Source: Sulfurovum sp.
GTDB lineage: Bacteria; Campylobacterota; Campylobacteria; Campylobacterales; Sulfurovaceae
Direction of reading: 5' to 3'
Length of the DNA stretch: 64,000 bases
Assembly (NCBI GenBank): GCA_016744875.1
Contig: JADGDL010000007.1
Coordinates: forward strand, 1-64,000
The translations under genes and the position numbers were made by a program. The notes below the pieces were generated by a model. The model was not told the DNA's origin. It worked only from the letters and a program-made list of their open reading frames with translations, and made no database searches. Positions 61,877-64,000 of this stretch are shown piece after piece (the stretch's first letter is position 1; each line of letters begins with the position of its first letter).

Positions 61877-64000
61877 ATTGACCGTTATTTTTATCGCACT
61901 GTTTTGTAGTATGTTAGCTGCAGAGGGAAGTTTTATTGTTTTGACCAAGGGTGAAGATCAAAAGAGCATACTGCAAAAGCAAGATGATTATGAAAGATTG
62001 GTACAAAAAGACGTCACCTTACGTGCTTTAATGCAAGATGAGAAATTCGAATCTGCTATATCCAAAATTGATAAGACCTATATCCTTAAAGTGGGACCAT
62101 TTAAAAACAGTGATGCTCTGGCAATGGTCTATCTTAGTGTTCAACCTTCTTTTGATCAAGCATTTATTATGGAAAGTAAAACAGAGACATTTAAAGTAGA
62201 ACCTATCATACAGACTGTAGAAAAAATAGTTTATGTAGATAAAAAAGAGAAAGTAGACAATAGCCTGTGGTTTGCCCTTTTTGCACTTGCAATGATAGGG
62301 ATAGTATATATGTTCCTTTCGTCTGAACAGATAAGACGTTTGAAACGTGAACATCAAAGAATGAGATCCAAACACCTGGAATTGGAGCTAAAGCAGCATG
62401 AAGCACTCTCAAGTATGGGGGAAAATATTGAGATCATTGCAAAAGAGACGATGATCCATACGCATCAATTAGCAGAAAAAGTAAAAGAGACCCCTTTCTA
62501 TACGGATGTAGAAAAAGTGATGTATAATGAAAATGAGCTTCTTGATGTGACCGGGGATCTTGTAAAGTTCTTACGTTTAAAATCTAAAAAAGTAGTCATA
62601 CAAAATGAAATATTTAACTTTAATCATGTGCTAAATGAAGTTGCAGGGCTTCTCAATACCAAGTATAAACAAAATGATACAGAGTTGATCTTTGATATTG
62701 ATAAACAAGTGCCAAGACATATGTATGCTGATTCAGAGAACATGGGACAGATACTGATCAATCTGCTTGAATATTTTATACAAAACTCCAGAAATAAAGA
62801 AGTCAAACTTGAGGTTATAGCCACAGCAGACTCACAAGATGTATTGCAATTAAAATTTCAAATTGCTGCAGATGTTAAGATCAAAGATAAAGAGACACTG
62901 TTTCATTCTTATTATGATGAAGAAGCAGGAAGATATATAGGTTTAGGTCTCTTTGTTGCAAAAGAGTTAACGTATCTGATGAATGGCGAACTTGAAATAA
63001 TAGACAATGGAAAGCAGGCAAGTTACCTGATCTTTACGCTTCCTGTAGAAGAAAAAGAGAAAGAAAAAAGAAAATACAGGTTACCTAATAAAAGCCTGGT
63101 AGCTAAAAAGATCCTGATCGTCGATCAAAGTGATAATGCTGCCTTGGCCATTGAAAAATTATTTGTCTATTTTAAAGCAGATGTCACTGTACTAAGTGAA
63201 GAAGATTTTAAGAAAAATATGCCGAATTTTGCTCTTTATGAGATCGTTGCATTGAGTAATGTACTCTTTGATCCTATTGTACTGAGTGCATTGGGAAAGG
63301 CTAAAAAAACAGAAGATATAAAGATTATCTCTTTGGATAATCTTTTCACCTCACATAAAATGATCTTTAATGATGAAATAGATATCAGTCTTAAAAAACC
63401 GCTTACCCAAGAGTATGTTTTTGATACCTTGGTCGAGTTATATGATAAAGAATGGGCCCAGAGAGCTATGCTAAGATATTCCAAAGATCGTGAAGCATCT
63501 TTACTCCCTGTATATGGTGAAATGTTTGAAGATACAAAACATGTTACTTTGGAAAGTTTCAGTGATTTTAAGGATGCCCATATACTCATTGTTGAAGATA
63601 ATATGATGAATCAGAAAGCTATTTTAGATATTTTAGGAAAATCCAAAATGAAATTGTCAGTTGCAAATAACGGACAGGAGGCTATTGAATTCCTCTCAAC
63701 GGCGCAAAAGAGAATAAATATAGTTTTGATGGACATCAATATGCCGGTCATGGATGGATACAGGGCAGCAGAAATTATGCGAAAGAGTCATCGTTTTGAT
63801 CAAACAGCGATCATTTTCTTGACAGCTTTGGCTTCTGAACATGAAGTTGAAAAGATGCTTGACAGTGGGATGAATGGATTTCTTTCCAAACCTGTGAAAA
63901 TAGAGACACTTTATACTGCACTGACATTGTTTGTTGGTAATGAAAACCTTCCCGTATCAAAAAGAAGCACTTCGAAGATACTTCCTCCTGTCTTTGATGG
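61869..64000 (+). CDS. Hybrid sensor histidine kinase with degenerate catalytic core and two receiver domains (partial)
   Basis: Open to the window end; 710 residues visible. Signal or anchor 1-18; periplasmic SPOR-like domain about 22-105; membrane span about 133-151; coiled coil 155-190; kinase-like region about 190-392; receiver 1 about 413-525; receiver 2 about 570-690. The kinase core lacks a canonical S-H-E-x-R-T-P box, the Mg-binding Asn of the N-box is Tyr302, and no D-x-G-x-G is present, yet G-L-G-L-F-V-A-K-E-L (358-367) is kept. Receiver 1 has Ser463 where the phosphoacceptor Asp is expected; receiver 2 is normal (Asp622, M-D-I-N-M-P). Confidence 0.75.
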   Translation, partial: MHKLTVIFIALFCSMLAAEGSFIVLTKGEDQKSILQKQDDYERLVQKDVTLRALMQDEKFESAISKIDKTYILKVGPFKNSDALAMVYLSVQPSFDQAFIMESKTETFKVEPIIQTVEKIVYVDKKEKVDNSLWFALFALAMIGIVYMFLSSEQIRRLKREHQRMRSKHLELELKQHEALSSMGENIEIIAKETMIHTHQLAEKVKETPFYTDVEKVMYNENELLDVTGDLVKFLRLKSKKVVIQNEIFNFNHVLNEVAGLLNTKYKQNDTELIFDIDKQVPRHMYADSENMGQILINLLEYFIQNSRNKEVKLEVIATADSQDVLQLKFQIAADVKIKDKETLFHSYYDEEAGRYIGLGLFVAKELTYLMNGELEIIDNGKQASYLIFTLPVEEKEKEKRKYRLPNKSLVAKKILIVDQSDNAALAIEKLFVYFKADVTVLSEEDFKKNMPNFALYEIVALSNVLFDPIVLSALGKAKKTEDIKIISLDNLFTSHKMIFNDEIDISLKKPLTQEYVFDTLVELYDKEWAQRAMLRYSKDREASLLPVYGEMFEDTKHVTLESFSDFKDAHILIVEDNMMNQKAILDILGKSKMKLSVANNGQEAIEFLSTAQKRINIVLMDINMPVMDGYRAAEIMRKSHRFDQTAIIFLTALASEHEVEKMLDSGMNGFLSKPVKIETLYTALTLFVGNENLPVSKRSTSKILPPVFD

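Noticed and set aside
1..64000. Insertion sequences, prophage, integrative elements, tRNA or rRNA genes
   Set aside because: I found no transposase, integrase, phage structural protein, target-site duplication or tRNA cloverleaf by reading both strands.

Overview
This is a low-GC stretch of bacterial chromosome from a Campylobacterota (Epsilonproteobacteria) member, most likely a free-living sulfur-oxidising relative of Sulfurovum or Sulfurimonas. The evidence is gene order and protein character. Two blocks follow the order I know from Campylobacter jejuni: rpsB-tsf-ABC ATPase, and U32 protein-purE-glyQ-Nif3-zinc-ribbon protein-waaA-pseudouridine synthase-ffh-rpsP-KH-rimM-trmD-rplS. PrfB has no frameshift, and GlnA has the Helicobacter-type Phe at the adenylylation position. 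The genus is inference. I see no rRNA, tRNA, IS element, prophage or CRISPR array. The window opens inside the end of one gene and closes inside a hybrid sensor kinase.

Layout. 1-5.4 kb: aldehyde dehydrogenase, DUF420 and DUF523 proteins, and a Deg-type protease next to a BamA-like outer-membrane barrel. 5.4-11.6 kb: envelope and metal-uptake genes (DUF2092 protein, an Asn/Arg repeat protein, a TonB receptor with a membrane polyferredoxin, another barrel). 11.7-17.3 kb: Bcp peroxiredoxin, a four-gene B12-dependent glutamate-mutase-like operon ending in an unusual AMP-ligase, and RraA. 17.3-20.7 kb: rpsB-tsf with a long leader, then an orphan LolD-like ATPase with a 52-residue membrane protein. 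20.7-27.5 kb: prfB, panC and cell-division/peptidoglycan genes (ftsI, ftsW, murG). 27.6-36.5 kb: alaS, a CopD-like protein, maf, a BioF-like enzyme, PBP1A, a DsbA-like protein and an antiporter. 36.5-47.2 kb: glnA, histidinol phosphatase and the U32-to-pseudouridine-synthase block with two PurE proteins. 47.2-50.5 kb: a TRAP transporter set inside the conserved block. 50.6-54.4 kb: ffh and the rpsP-rplS operon. 54.5-64 kb: two unknown membrane proteins, a PNPOx-like protein, smpB, a pentaheme cytochrome, truC, a VF530 protein, a DUF2853 protein with a histone-H1-like tail, a fatty-acid desaturase and a two-gene sensory unit.

Points that deserve most attention: (i) the mutase operon keeps the glutamate-mutase substrate residues but has no catabolic partner genes, and its ligase lacks the normal ATP-binding loop and catalytic lysine; (ii) a PurE paralogue without the catalytic His sits in the ancestral purE position while a canonical purK-purE pair lies downstream; (iii) the two ribosomal-protein operons share a leader element and a 3' trailer element, with base changes that preserve hairpins; (iv) S2 carries a helix-hairpin-helix extension; (v) the terminal hybrid kinase is degenerate at most catalytic boxes, and its sensory domain is duplicated in the preceding gene.
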